The notes beneath the pieces were generated by a model, which was not told the origin of the DNA, searched no databases, and saw only the letters and a program-made list of their open reading frames with translations. A stretch of DNA of 64,000 bases from Azospirillum fermentarium. Lineage in GTDB: Bacteria; Pseudomonadota; Alphaproteobacteria; Azospirillales; Azospirillaceae. Both the position numbers and the translations under genes were made by a program. Below are positions 10,833 through 19,413 of this stretch, in pieces; the stretch's first letter is position 1, and every line of letters starts with the position of its first letter. The stretch spans positions 1,698,001-1,762,000 of the forward strand of contig NZ_JAOQNH010000001.1 of NCBI RefSeq assembly GCF_025961205.1, written 5' to 3'.

Positions 10833-11617
10833 GACTTCGGATTCTGCGCCGGACGCACGTTGGCGTCCACCAGCAGAGCGTAGCTGTCCACGTACCATTC
10901 GCTGCCCGGAAAATTGTGACCCAGCACGGCGGCGGCGGTCTTCGCCTCGTCCACCACGCCCAGGGCGAGATAGCATTCGACCAGCCGGTGCAGTGCCTCG
11001 GGCACGTGCGAGGTGGTCTGATACTGCTCGATGACCGTGCGGAAACGGCCCAGAGCGGCGGTGTATTGGTTCTGCTTCAGATAGAAGCGTCCGACCTCCA
11101 TCTCCTTGCCGGCCAGATGGTCGTTGGTCAGGTCGATCTTCAGACGCGCGTCGCGGGCGTATTGGGTGTCGGGGAAGCGGCGGACCACCTCGGCCAGGGC
11201 GTCCAGCGCCTGGCGCGTCACGCGCTGGTCGCGGCGCACGTCGGTGATCTGCTCGTAATAGCACAGCGCGCGCATGTAATAGGCGTACGCCACATCCGGG
11301 CTGCCGGGGTGGAGCTGGATGAAGCGGTCCAGCGCCAGGATGGCGTCGTCGTACTTCAGGTTCTCGTAATGAGCGTAGGCGGCACGGAGCTGCGCCTTGG
11401 TCGCCCATTGGGAGTAGGGGTGCTGCCGCTCCACCTCGTCGAACAGCTTGGCGGCGGTCTTGTACTCCTCCGCCTTCATGGCGGCTTCCGCCTCCTGGAA
11501 AATCTGTTCGGCCGGACGCTCCACATAGGGAAGCTCATCCTTATCGCCGGAACAGGCGGACACCGTGAGGCCCAGCATCAGGGCCACCAGGGGCAGGCGG
11601 AAAGCGCGCAAGAACAT
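10799..11617 (-). CDS. bamD: Outer membrane assembly lipoprotein BamD
   Basis: 272 residues. A lipoprotein signal peptide has its lipobox near LTVSAC, with lipidated Cys22. Tetratricopeptide-like repeats follow, starting with AEQIFQEAEAAMKAEEYKTA, as in BamD/ComL. It is the essential accessory lipoprotein of the BAM complex that inserts beta-barrel proteins. The start at 11617 is chosen because the signal peptide begins there; the open frame extends upstream without homology. Cotranscribed with recN through a 34-base overlap. Confidence 0.92.
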   Translation of the reverse strand: MFLRAFRLPLVALMLGLTVSACSGDKDELPYVERPAEQIFQEAEAAMKAEEYKTAAKLFDEVERQHPYSQWATKAQLRAAYAHYENLKYDDAILALDRFIQLHPGSPDVAYAYYMRALCYYEQITDVRRDQRVTRQALDALAEVVRRFPDTQYARDARLKIDLTNDHLAGKEMEVGRFYLKQNQYTAALGRFRTVIEQYQTTSHVPEALHRLVECYLALGVVDEAKTAAAVLGHNFPGSEWYVDSYALLVDANVRPAQNPKSWISKVWNSVF

Positions 11618-11748
11618 TTTCGTCCAACGGACCGTGGAATCGTGGCCCCTATATAGCACGCGGGCAGCCGTGCCCGGCAAGTCCCCCTGTAAGGCCGGGG
11701 CACGGTTGGTGTAGGATGGGGCCACGTCTTCATTGAACGGGGGCCGGC

Positions 11749-12087
11749 GTGGCTGCGCGTTTCGACACCTCCGACCGTCCGTTCCAGCCCAACGCACGGG
11801 CCAAGCCGCGCCGCCCGGTGGCGGTGGCGCTGAAGTACGAGCTGGGCGGGCGCGACCTGCCGCGGGTGGTGGCGACGGGCCGCGGCACGGTGGCCGAACA
11901 GATCCTGGAAATCGCCTTCGCCAACGGGGTGAAGGTGCGCGAGGACGCCGATCTGGTGGAAATCCTGTCGGCGGTCGATGTGGACAGCGAAATCCCGCTG
12001 GAAGCCATCGTTGCGGTGGCGGAGATCCTGTCCCATGTCTATCGTGCCAACGGCACCGTCGTACCCGACCCGGACCCTGTGGAATGA
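11749..12087 (+). CDS. FlhB C-terminal-domain paralogue (FlhX-like) lacking the NPTH motif
   Basis: 112 residues beginning with GTG. RPVAVALKYELGGRDLPRVVATGRG matches the cytoplasmic FlhB/YscU tail just after the autocleavage site. Stand-alone copies of this domain can substitute for the FlhB tail in flagellar export. Here the residues where NPTH should be read PRRP, so self-cleavage is not expected. It heads a rightward flagellar cluster and overlaps the next gene by ATGA. Confidence 0.85.
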   Translation: MAARFDTSDRPFQPNARAKPRRPVAVALKYELGGRDLPRVVATGRGTVAEQILEIAFANGVKVREDADLVEILSAVDVDSEIPLEAIVAVAEILSHVYRANGTVVPDPDPVE

Positions 12088-12494
12088 CGTCACCGGACAC
12101 TCACCAGCGCGGCACCGTGCGCGCGGATATGGAAGCCCTGGCCGCCACGCTGGACGACGCCCGCGCGGGCGTGGCCGCGGGCGATGGCCTGGACCTGACC
12201 GGCCTGGACCAGCGGGTCGGGGGGCTGTGCGCCGCCGTCGCGGCCCTGCCGCGGGACGAGGCGCGGGCACTGGCCGCCGGGCTGGAACGGCTTCTGGACG
12301 TGCTGGGGGCGCTGGCCGACACCATCGGCGAACGGCAGCAGGCCACGGCGGCGGAGCAGGAGCAGAACGCCCGGCGGCGGGCCGCCGCCGCCTATGGCCG
12401 CCCCGGGCCGCTGGCGGTTCCGCTCGATACCTCATCCCCCCGGCACCCGTCCGGTGATAGGGTGCCCGACGGCGAGCCTCCTTCCGACACCTGA
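12084..12494 (+). CDS. Unrecognised protein in flagellar cluster
   Basis: 136 residues, starting at the ATGA overlap with the FlhB-like gene. It is alanine-rich and apparently helical (ALPRDEARALAAGLERLLDVLGALADTIGERQQ) with a proline/serine-rich disordered tail. Its position before fliO suggests a flagellar accessory role, for instance a small chaperone or regulator, but no motif supports that. No signal peptide or membrane segment. Clean coupling to neighbours argues that it is a real gene. Confidence 0.7.
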   Translation: MTSPDTHQRGTVRADMEALAATLDDARAGVAAGDGLDLTGLDQRVGGLCAAVAALPRDEARALAAGLERLLDVLGALADTIGERQQATAAEQEQNARRRAAAAYGRPGPLAVPLDTSSPRHPSGDRVPDGEPPSDT

Positions 12495-12507
12495 TGTGAC
12501 CTTATCC

Positions 12508-12840
12508 ATGGATTTCGATCTTTACGCCCGCTTCGTCCTGGCGCTGGCGTTCGTCATCGGCCTGTTCGCGGTGATGGCGCTGGTGATGCGCCGGCTGGGC
12601 GTGGGTGTGGGGGCCCGCGGCGGATCGCGGCTGCGCCGGCTGGCGGTGGTGGACATGCTGGCGCTGGATCCCCGCCGCCGGCTGGTGCTGATCCGCCGCG
12701 ACGGCACCGAACATCTGTTGCTGCTGAGCGCGTCGGGCGACGTGGTGGTCGAGACCGGCATCCGCCCTCCGGAATCGTTCGAGGACACCATGAAGACTCT
12801 TCCCCCCGCCGCCGCTCCGGCGGCGGAGGTGGCGCCATGA
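12508..12840 (+). CDS. fliO: Flagellar biosynthetic protein FliO
   Basis: 110 residues with one N-terminal membrane helix (FVLALAFVIGLFAVMALV), then a basic cytoplasmic segment with the FliO pattern LRRLAVVDMLALDPRRRLVLIRRDGTEHLLL (given in part). FliO helps assemble the FliPQR export gate. Its stop overlaps the fliP start by ATGA, the classic fliO-fliP arrangement. Confidence 0.9.
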   Translation: MDFDLYARFVLALAFVIGLFAVMALVMRRLGVGVGARGGSRLRRLAVVDMLALDPRRRLVLIRRDGTEHLLLLSASGDVVVETGIRPPESFEDTMKTLPPAAAPAAEVAP

Positions 12841-13607
12841 ACCGCGGGCACCTGCGCCGGGCGGTGCTGTGGGGGGCGGTGCTGGCGCTGGGCGCCGGCA
12901 TTACGGCCGGGCTGTCGGCGGGGCCGGCGCTGGCCCAGAGCCTGACGTTCGACCTGAACGACGCCGGCGGGTCCACCACCGGGCGGGTCATCCAGCTTGT
13001 GGCCATGATCACGGTGCTGTCGCTGGCGCCGTCGATCCTGATCATGATGACCGCCTTCACCCGCATCGTCATCGTGCTGTCGTTCCTGCGCCAGGCGCTG
13101 GGCGTGCAGCAGGTGCCGCCCAACACCGTGCTGGTGTCGCTGGCGCTGTTCCTGACCTTCTTCGTCATGGCCCCGATCTTCGAACGGTCCTACACCCAGG
13201 GGATCGTGCCGCTGATCAACGACGACATCGACGAGATGGAGGCGCTGCGCCGCACCGCCGCCCCGTTCCGCGATTTCATGCTGCGCCACACCAACGAAAA
13301 GGATCTGCAGCTTTTCGTGGACATGGGCCGGGTGGGGCCGATCGCATCGCCCGACGCCACCCCGTACCACGTGCTGATTCCCGCCTTCATGATTTCCGAG
13401 ATCAAGCGGGCCTTCGAGATCGGATTCCTGCTGTTTCTGCCGTTCCTCATCATCGACATGGTGGTGTCGTCGATCCTGATGTCCATGGGCATGATGATGC
13501 TGCCACCAACGATGGTGGCAATCCCATTCAAGATCATCTTTTTCGTGCTTGTTGACGGCTGGTACCTCATTGCGGGATCGCTCGCGCGCAGTTTTGGCAC
13601 GCTGTGA
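12837..13607 (+). CDS. fliP: Flagellar export gate protein FliP
   Basis: 256 residues with a cleavable signal peptide (ends near GPALAQS) and the FliP family core: SLAPSILIMMTAFTRIVIV and LRQALGVQQVPPN near the N terminus, then ISEIKRAFEIGFL and DMVVSSILMSMGMMMLPP near the C terminus. It forms the FliPQR core of the flagellar type III export channel. FliQ and FliR are not adjacent; the next gene is an unrelated potassium transporter. Confidence 0.95.
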   Translation: MNRGHLRRAVLWGAVLALGAGITAGLSAGPALAQSLTFDLNDAGGSTTGRVIQLVAMITVLSLAPSILIMMTAFTRIVIVLSFLRQALGVQQVPPNTVLVSLALFLTFFVMAPIFERSYTQGIVPLINDDIDEMEALRRTAAPFRDFMLRHTNEKDLQLFVDMGRVGPIASPDATPYHVLIPAFMISEIKRAFEIGFLLFLPFLIIDMVVSSILMSMGMMMLPPTMVAIPFKIIFFVLVDGWYLIAGSLARSFGTL

Positions 13608-13746
13608 GGAGGGCGCGGCGATCCGGCGCTTGACTTCGCGGGCGTTCACGGGCGTTACAATCACACAAAGATCCGCCGGTTTCCCGGATACCGGGCCCGG
13701 CGGCCTTCCGTCCTTGTCCCTGTGAGGCAGCAGGCACCCCCCGATC

Positions 13747-15642
13747 ATGACCGCTCCGTCATCGAAGACCGCTGGCCCCGACCGGGGCCGTCTGGCGGCG
13801 TTGCTTTTGGGTGCCATCGGCGTCGTTTACGGCGACATCGGCACCAGCCCGCTTTACACCTTCCGCGAATGCCTGACCGAAGAGCATGGAATCGCGGTCA
13901 TCCCGGCCAATATCTACGGCGTCGTATCGCTGGTGTTCTGGGCGCTGGTGATCGTGGTGTCGGTCAAATACGTCCTGTTCGTCATGCGGGCGGACAACAA
14001 GGGGGAAGGCGGCATCCTGGCGCTGCTGGCGCTGGCGACCCAGAGCCGCCCCGACGCGTCCGGCCGGCTGGGCTTCCTGATGGCGCTGGGCGTGTTCGGC
14101 GCCGCCCTGTTCTATGGCGACGGCATCATCACCCCCGCCATCTCGGTTCTGTCGGCGGTGGAGGGGCTGGAGATCGCCGAACCGGCGCTGGAGAGGGTGG
14201 TGGTGCCGATGACGCTGGTCATCCTGGTGCTGCTGTTCTCGATCCAGAGCCGGGGCACGTCCAAGGTGGGGGCGCTGTTCGGCCCGATCATGGTGCTGTG
14301 GTTCGTGGTGCTGGCCATCCTGGGGCTGGCGCAGGTGGTGCAGGCGCCGGAGATCCTGGCGGCGCTGGACCCGCGCTACGGCCTGTCGTTCCTGGCGGAG
14401 AACCGGCTGAAGGCGTTCACCGTGCTGGGGTCCGTCGTGCTGGCGGTGACGGGGGCGGAGGCGCTCTATGTGGACATGGGCCATTTCGGCCGGTTTCCCA
14501 TCCAGGCGGCGTGGTTCGGGCTGGTGCTGCCGTCGCTGATGCTGAACTATCTGGGGCAGGCAGCGCTGCTGCTGCATGACCCGGAAGCGGTGCGCAACCC
14601 CTTCTACCTGCTGGCGCCGGACTGGGCGCTCTATCCGCTGATCGCGCTGGCGACGGCGGCGGCGGTGATCGCCAGCCAGGCGGTGATCTCCGGCGTGTTC
14701 TCGCTGACGCGGCAGGCGGTGCAGCTCGGCCTGTGCCCGCGGCTCGACATCCGCCACACCTCCAGCGAGGAGGAGGGGCAGATCTACATCGCGCGGGCCA
14801 ACTGGGGCCTGCTGTTCGCCATCATCGGGCTGGTGCTGTGGTTCGAATCGTCGGGCAACCTGGCAGCGGCCTACGGCATCGCGGTGACGGGGACCATGCT
14901 GATCTCCACCATCCTGGCGCTGGTGGTGGCCCGGCGGCGGTGGCACTGGTCGGTCCTGCTGTGCGTGCTGGTGGGGGGCGTGTTCCTGATCGTGGACGTG
15001 GCCTTCTTTGCCGCCAACATCATCAAGGTGCCCCAGGGCGGCTGGGCGCCGCTGGCCATCGGCGTCGTCACCCTGTTCCTGATGTCCACGTGGCGGCGGG
15101 GGCGGGCGGTGCTGTCGCGCCGTCTGGCCGAGGATTCGCTGCCGCTTGAGGATTTCGTGAAGCGGCAGGCCAAATCCCCCATCCACCGGGTGAAGGGCAC
15201 GGCGGTGTTCATGACGTCGGGTGCCGGCACCGTTCCCATCGCCATGCTGCACAACCTGAAGCACAATCAGGTGCTGCACGAGCGGGTGGTGTTCCTGACC
15301 GTGCTGGTGGACGACGTGCCCCGCGTGCCGGCCAAGGACCGCGTGACGGTGGAGGGGCTGGCCGAGGGCTTCTACCGCATCGTCGTGCGCTATGGCTTCT
15401 CGCAGGAGCCGAACATCCCCAACGCGCTGCGGCTGTGCAAGGCGCTGGGGCTGGAATTCGACATGATGACCACCTCCTTCTTCCTGGGGCGGGAGACGCT
15501 GATCCCCAAGATGCAGCCGCCCATGGCCCAATGGCGGGAGAAGCTGTTCGTGGTCATGTCGCGCACGTCGGTCAGCGCTACCGATTTCTTCAAGATCCCG
15601 CCCAACCGGGTGGTGGAACTGGGCACCCAGGTTCAGTTGTGA
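13747..15642 (+). CDS. kup: Kup/HAK-type low-affinity potassium transporter (copy 1)
   Basis: 631 residues, the usual Kup size, with about twelve membrane segments and the family motifs GVVYGDIGTSPLYTF near the N terminus, KYVLFVMRADNKGEGG and GDGIITPAISVLSAVEGL. It imports K+ with protons. A TTGACT -35-like hexamer occurs at 13630, but no convincing -10 is spaced correctly. A second kup is encoded at 39185-41107. The TGA stop shares its last base with the next ATG. Confidence 0.95.
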   Translation: MTAPSSKTAGPDRGRLAALLLGAIGVVYGDIGTSPLYTFRECLTEEHGIAVIPANIYGVVSLVFWALVIVVSVKYVLFVMRADNKGEGGILALLALATQSRPDASGRLGFLMALGVFGAALFYGDGIITPAISVLSAVEGLEIAEPALERVVVPMTLVILVLLFSIQSRGTSKVGALFGPIMVLWFVVLAILGLAQVVQAPEILAALDPRYGLSFLAENRLKAFTVLGSVVLAVTGAEALYVDMGHFGRFPIQAAWFGLVLPSLMLNYLGQAALLLHDPEAVRNPFYLLAPDWALYPLIALATAAAVIASQAVISGVFSLTRQAVQLGLCPRLDIRHTSSEEEGQIYIARANWGLLFAIIGLVLWFESSGNLAAAYGIAVTGTMLISTILALVVARRRWHWSVLLCVLVGGVFLIVDVAFFAANIIKVPQGGWAPLAIGVVTLFLMSTWRRGRAVLSRRLAEDSLPLEDFVKRQAKSPIHRVKGTAVFMTSGAGTVPIAMLHNLKHNQVLHERVVFLTVLVDDVPRVPAKDRVTVEGLAEGFYRIVVRYGFSQEPNIPNALRLCKALGLEFDMMTTSFFLGRETLIPKMQPPMAQWREKLFVVMSRTSVSATDFFKIPPNRVVELGTQVQL

Positions 15643-16448
15643 TGACGCTCTCGCTGCGTGACCATGCCGTGGCGGTGCTTCTGGCGCCGTCGCCGGCCGA
15701 CAAGATGGCTCTGACCCTGGAAGCGGCGGCGGCGTGGAAGGCCGGTGGGATGACGGTGGGGGAGGCCGGGCCGCCCGCCCGTCCGGCCCGGCCCGAGCGC
15801 CCGCCGCTGATGCTGCCCCGCGACATGCCCCGGCGCAGCGTGGGCGGGCCGCAGGGGCGGGTGGCGCTGCTGCACGCCCTGGCGCACATCGAGCTGAACG
15901 CCATCGATCTGGCCTGGGATCTCATCGCCCGCTTCGGCGCGGTGCCGTTCCCCACGGGCTTCTTCGACGACTGGGTGCAGGTGGCGGAGGACGAGGCCAT
16001 CCATTTCCGCCTGCTGGCGGACCGGCTGGCCGATTTCGGCGCGGCCTATGGCGATCTTCCCGCCCACGATGGGCTGTGGCAGGCGGCGGAGGTCACCGCC
16101 GGCGACCCGCTGGCCCGGCTGGCGGTGGTGCCCATGGTGCTGGAGGCGCGCGGGCTGGACGTCACCCCCGCCACCATCGCCCGGTTCGAGGCGCTGGGCG
16201 ACGGCCACAGCGCAGCGCTGTTGCAGCGAATCTTCGATGACGAGATCACCCATGTGGCCAGTGGACGCCGCTGGTTCCAATGGTTGTGCATCCGGGATGG
16301 CCTTGATCCCGAATCCGTGTACCAGGACCGGGTGCGCCGCTTCTTCCGCGGGGTCTTGAAGGCTCCCTTCAATCAGGAGGCCCGCGGGCGTGCGGGGCTT
16401 CCCGCCTCTTATTACCTGCCTTTGGCGGATGACAGTCGCGGCGCGTGA
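15642..16448 (+). CDS. Ferritin-like DUF455 family protein
   Basis: 268 residues. The DUF455 pattern of a ferritin-like four-helix bundle is visible: LLHALAHIELNAIDLAWD, VAEDEAIHFRLLADRL and FDDEITHVASGRRWF, giving Glu and His residues for a di-iron site. Members are related to MiaE-type hydroxylases, but most, including this one, have no proven substrate. The ATG is at 15642, sharing one base with the kup stop, which implies translational coupling. Confidence 0.85.
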   Translation: MTLSLRDHAVAVLLAPSPADKMALTLEAAAAWKAGGMTVGEAGPPARPARPERPPLMLPRDMPRRSVGGPQGRVALLHALAHIELNAIDLAWDLIARFGAVPFPTGFFDDWVQVAEDEAIHFRLLADRLADFGAAYGDLPAHDGLWQAAEVTAGDPLARLAVVPMVLEARGLDVTPATIARFEALGDGHSAALLQRIFDDEITHVASGRRWFQWLCIRDGLDPESVYQDRVRRFFRGVLKAPFNQEARGRAGLPASYYLPLADDSRGA

Positions 16449-16530
16449 TGCGGCACGGCACAGGTTCCGTGACAAACCTGCCGGGAGTTGAGTAGCATCG
16501 GGGCCGTTTGCGCGTGCGAGGTCGGCGGGC

Positions 16531-18798
16531 ATGGTCAATGTCGGGGCGAAGGTATCGGGGGGGCCGGGGGCCGCTGCCGGTGACCGCTGGCGGGTGCCCG
16601 CCCTGGCGAATCTTGCCGTTGCCGCCATCTATGCCCTGGTGGGCGCGCTGGTGGAGGTGTTCTTCTCCTCCATCGGCCTGTTCCCGGCACCGCTGTGGCC
16701 ATCCGCCGGAATCGGCGTGGTGGCCGGGGCCATCTATGGCTGGTCCATCGTGCCGGGGCTGTTCCTCGGCTCCCTGATTATCAACGCGCTCAGTTTTTCC
16801 GCCCCGTTGGGGATGGCTTTGCCCATTTCGCTGGCCAACGCGCTGGGGCCGGTCGTGGGCATTGTGCTGGCCCGCCGTTTCGCCCGCCGCACCGACGCGC
16901 TGTTCGGCGTGCGCGACGTGGCGTCCTTCACCATGTTCGCGGTGGTGCTGCACGCGGCCATCACGGGCGGGGCGGGGGCGCTGACGCTGTCCTTGAACGG
17001 GCGGATCCTGTCGGGGGCGCTGGGGCGCACCTTTCTGGAATGGTGGCTGTCGGATGCCTGGGGCACGCTGGCGCTGGCCCCGCCGGTGCTGCTGTGGCTG
17101 CTGGACCCGGCCACCCGCGCCGGGCGCAACCGCCAGGGTGAATGGCTGGGGGTGTCGCTGGCGCTGATGGCCGGCAGCGCGGCGCTGTTCCTGTGGCGTG
17201 GGCTGGAAGGGCAGGCGGACGCGGCCTTGCCCTTCCTGCTGCTGGTGCCGTGCGCGTGGCTGGCCGTGCGCTTCACCTCGCGGGAGGCGTACACGGTGTT
17301 CAGCGCCGTAGTGGTGATTGCGGTGATCATGACCGCCACCGGCTACGGCCCCTTTGCCGGCGCGGGCATCCACCGTCCGCTGTTCTTCGTCGGCATCTTC
17401 ACGGTCACCGGGGCGGCGCTGATCCTGTCGTGCGGGGCGCTGGCCAACAACCGGCGGCGGGCGGAGCGGGCGCTGCGCTCCATGGTCGCCACGCTCGAGC
17501 AGCGGGTGGCCGAACGGACCGCCGCATTGCAGGCCAGCGAGGCGCTGCTGCGGCAGGTGGTGGAGGATCTGCCCCTGCCCATCAGCCTCGTGCGGCCCGA
17601 GGACGACCGGCTGCTGTTCGCCAACGGGCAGGCGCGGCGCCTGTTCGGCGTCGATCCGGCCATCGAACCCGACCGGCACGAATCGGCGCTGTGGTGCCGG
17701 CTGGAGGACCGGCAGCGGGTCTTCGCCGCCGTCACCGCCGGCGAGGCGGTGCAGGACATGGAAACCGAGCTGTGGAACGCAAAGCGGGAGGTGATCACCG
17801 CCCTCGTCTCCGCCTCGCTCACCCGTTTCGGGGACACGCCGGTCGTGCTGCTGGGGACCGCCGACATCACCGACCGCAAACGCAGCGAGCAGGCGGTGCG
17901 CGAGAGCGAGCGCAAGCTGCGCCTTCTGACCGACAACATGACCGACGTGGTGTGGGCCGTCGATCCCGGCCTGCGCTATACCTTCGTCAGCCAATCGGTG
18001 GAACAGGCCCGCGGCATTCCGCCCGACGCCCTGCTGGGCCGGTCCATCTTCGAATTCCTGTCGCCGGAAAGCGGGGAGCGGGCCGGGCGCGCCATCGCCA
18101 GCGCCACCGCCGCCGCCGCCGCCCAGAAGCAGGAGCGTGCCGAAGTCCGCCTGGAGCTGGAGGTGGTGCGCCCCGACGGCATCGTGCTGGAGTGCGAGAC
18201 CTGCATGACCCTGCTGCTCGATTCCTACGGGCGTCTTCTGGGGCTGCAGGGGGTGACCCGCGACATCCGCGAGCGCAAGATCCTGGAGGCCGAGCTGCAC
18301 CGGCTGGCCACCACCGATGCCCTGACGGGGCTGCTGAACCGGCGGGCGTTCCTGGACCGGCTGGGGTCCGACATCGCGCGCAGCCTGCGCTATGGCCGCC
18401 CCATGACGCTGGCGATGGTGGACCTGGACCATTTCAAGCGCATCAACGACCAGTTCGGCCATGGGGTGGGCGACGAGGTGCTGGTGGCGTTTGCCGGCGT
18501 GTGCCGCACCGCGTTGCGCGACGCCGATGTGGTGGGGCGGCTGGGGGGCGAGGAATTCGCCGTGCTGTTGCCGGAAACCGCCATCCGCCGCGCCGCCTCC
18601 ACCGCGGAGCGCCTGCGCGAGGCGGTGGAGGCGCTGCGCATCTCCGCCGACGGCGGTCCGGTCACCCCCACCGCCAGCATCGGGCTGGCGCCGTTGGGGC
18701 CGGGGGATGATGCCTCCCGTCTGATGGCGCGGGCGGATCATGCGCTCTATGCCGCCAAGCAGCAGGGGCGGAACCGGGTGGTGTCTGCGGGTGAATAG
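16531..18798 (+). CDS. MASE1-PAS-PAS-GGDEF diguanylate cyclase
   Basis: 755 residues. The first 290 or so form a multi-pass MASE1 sensor (LWPSAGIGVVAGAIYGW). A coiled coil (EQRVAERTAALQASE) links to two PAS domains, and the C-terminal third is a GGDEF domain. The catalytic GGEEF is near residue 672, with an RDAD inhibitory site five residues before it, so the enzyme should make cyclic di-GMP and feel product inhibition. DATTDALTGLLNRRAF-type entry to the domain is intact. No EAL domain. Ligand of the MASE1/PAS sensors unknown. Confidence 0.93.
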   Translation: MVNVGAKVSGGPGAAAGDRWRVPALANLAVAAIYALVGALVEVFFSSIGLFPAPLWPSAGIGVVAGAIYGWSIVPGLFLGSLIINALSFSAPLGMALPISLANALGPVVGIVLARRFARRTDALFGVRDVASFTMFAVVLHAAITGGAGALTLSLNGRILSGALGRTFLEWWLSDAWGTLALAPPVLLWLLDPATRAGRNRQGEWLGVSLALMAGSAALFLWRGLEGQADAALPFLLLVPCAWLAVRFTSREAYTVFSAVVVIAVIMTATGYGPFAGAGIHRPLFFVGIFTVTGAALILSCGALANNRRRAERALRSMVATLEQRVAERTAALQASEALLRQVVEDLPLPISLVRPEDDRLLFANGQARRLFGVDPAIEPDRHESALWCRLEDRQRVFAAVTAGEAVQDMETELWNAKREVITALVSASLTRFGDTPVVLLGTADITDRKRSEQAVRESERKLRLLTDNMTDVVWAVDPGLRYTFVSQSVEQARGIPPDALLGRSIFEFLSPESGERAGRAIASATAAAAAQKQERAEVRLELEVVRPDGIVLECETCMTLLLDSYGRLLGLQGVTRDIRERKILEAELHRLATTDALTGLLNRRAFLDRLGSDIARSLRYGRPMTLAMVDLDHFKRINDQFGHGVGDEVLVAFAGVCRTALRDADVVGRLGGEEFAVLLPETAIRRAASTAERLREAVEALRISADGGPVTPTASIGLAPLGPGDDASRLMARADHALYAAKQQGRNRVVSAGE

Positions 18799-18831
18799 GA
18801 ATATTGACCTTCATTTTTCTGAAAAAGCCTG

Positions 18832-18860
18832 TTGCACACCCCCCGCCTCCTAACTATAGT
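18832..18860 (+). promoter_or_regulatory. Sigma-70 promoter of tRNA-Pro
   Basis: TTGCAC at 18832-18837 and TATAGT at 18855-18860 are separated by exactly 17 bases, and the tRNA begins 30 bases downstream. This is the best-matching promoter pair seen in the window. Confidence 0.75.
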
Positions 18861-18890
18861 CCCGCTCCACCGACGGACGCGCGAAACGAA

Positions 18891-18967
18891 CGGAGCGTAG
18901 CGCAGCCTGGTAGCGCATCAGACTGGGGGTCTGGGGGTCGCAGGTTCAAATCCTGTCGCTCCGACCA
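18891..18967 (+). tRNA. tRNA-Pro(GGG)
   Basis: 77 nt including an encoded CCA. The acceptor stem CGGAGCG/CGCTCCG, D-arm AGCGCAGCCTGGTAGCGC and T-arm GGTTCAAATCC are canonical. The anticodon loop CTGGGGG gives anticodon GGG, reading CCC and CCU. A strong promoter precedes it and an intrinsic terminator follows. An AT-richer patch begins shortly downstream, so this tRNA could have served as an integration site, though no repeated 3' end was found. Confidence 0.97.
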
Positions 18968-18985
18968 GCGCGACTGTCGGTCACG

Positions 18986-19024
18986 ATTAAGGCGGCTCAG
19001 CGTTTGCTGGCCGCCTTAATTTTT
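18986..19024 (+). terminator. Intrinsic terminator of tRNA-Pro
   Basis: ATTAAGGCGGC with CAGC pairs with GCTGGCCGCCTTAAT around a short loop, followed by TTTTT. A strong stem plus T-run places transcription end about 50 bases after the tRNA. Confidence 0.85.
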
Positions 19025-19045
19025 GTCTTCATGCCAAGACGTGCG

Positions 19046-19267
19046 TCACCGCAATTCCACGCCGTGGTCCGCCGCCGGGGCGGATGGGGGAGCGGTCTTG
19101 CGCTTTGCCCGCCGCCGGGGCGTGCGGGTCTCTGCCGGGGGGGCGGGCAAGGGCGTGGCGCCGGTGTCTGCCGGGGCCGCAAGGCGGGTGCGGATGAACG
19201 CGTCAACCGCCTCCAGGGCATCGTACAGGGCAGCGCTGTGAGGGGTGGGCTCGCAGGGGGAGCTCAT
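19046..19267 (-). CDS. Possible small hypothetical protein
   Basis: 73 residues. The N-terminal half looks protein-like (SAALYDALEAVDAFIRTRLAAP); the C-terminal half is proline/alanine-rich and basic (RTPRRRAKRKTAPP). No family recognised, no signal peptide. It would be divergent from the XRE gene and fill the space after tRNA-Pro. An opposite-strand reading frame of similar size exists, so the call is tentative. Confidence 0.35.
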   Translation of the reverse strand: MSSPCEPTPHSAALYDALEAVDAFIRTRLAAPADTGATPLPAPPAETRTPRRRAKRKTAPPSAPAADHGVELR

Positions 19268-19413
19268 GCGGTGACCTCGCTGTTTTCAAGGGACGGGGGC
19301 TGGGGGAATGGGGCTGGCCGGCCGTGCGGGTTATACGTTTTTTGCGTATGTATGTCAACGTGGAAAACGTATTAAAATGCGTGCAACGTCCCTTGCGCCA
19401 CAAGGAGAGAGCG
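19268..19413. promoter_or_regulatory. XRE-gene control region with TACG-N7-CGTA element
   Basis: This AT-rich stretch contains TACGTTTTTTGCGTA at 19334-19348, a TACG-N7-CGTA palindrome, followed by further ACGT-type half-sites and a TATTAAAAT -10-like segment. An AAGGAGA ribosome site lies just before the XRE start. A similar palindrome, TACGTTTGCGTA, recurs at 20006-20017 on the far side of the gene. Autoregulation by the XRE protein is an inference. Confidence 0.4.

Noticed and set aside
13630..13660. Sigma-70 promoter before kup copy 1
   Set aside because: TTGACT is good but the best -10 (TACAAT) is 20 bases away, outside the usual 16-18.
19004..19375. Rightward open frame of 123 residues after tRNA-Pro
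   Set aside because: Glycine/arginine-rich composition typical of a shadow, no ribosome site, and it runs through the tRNA terminator and the XRE promoter.
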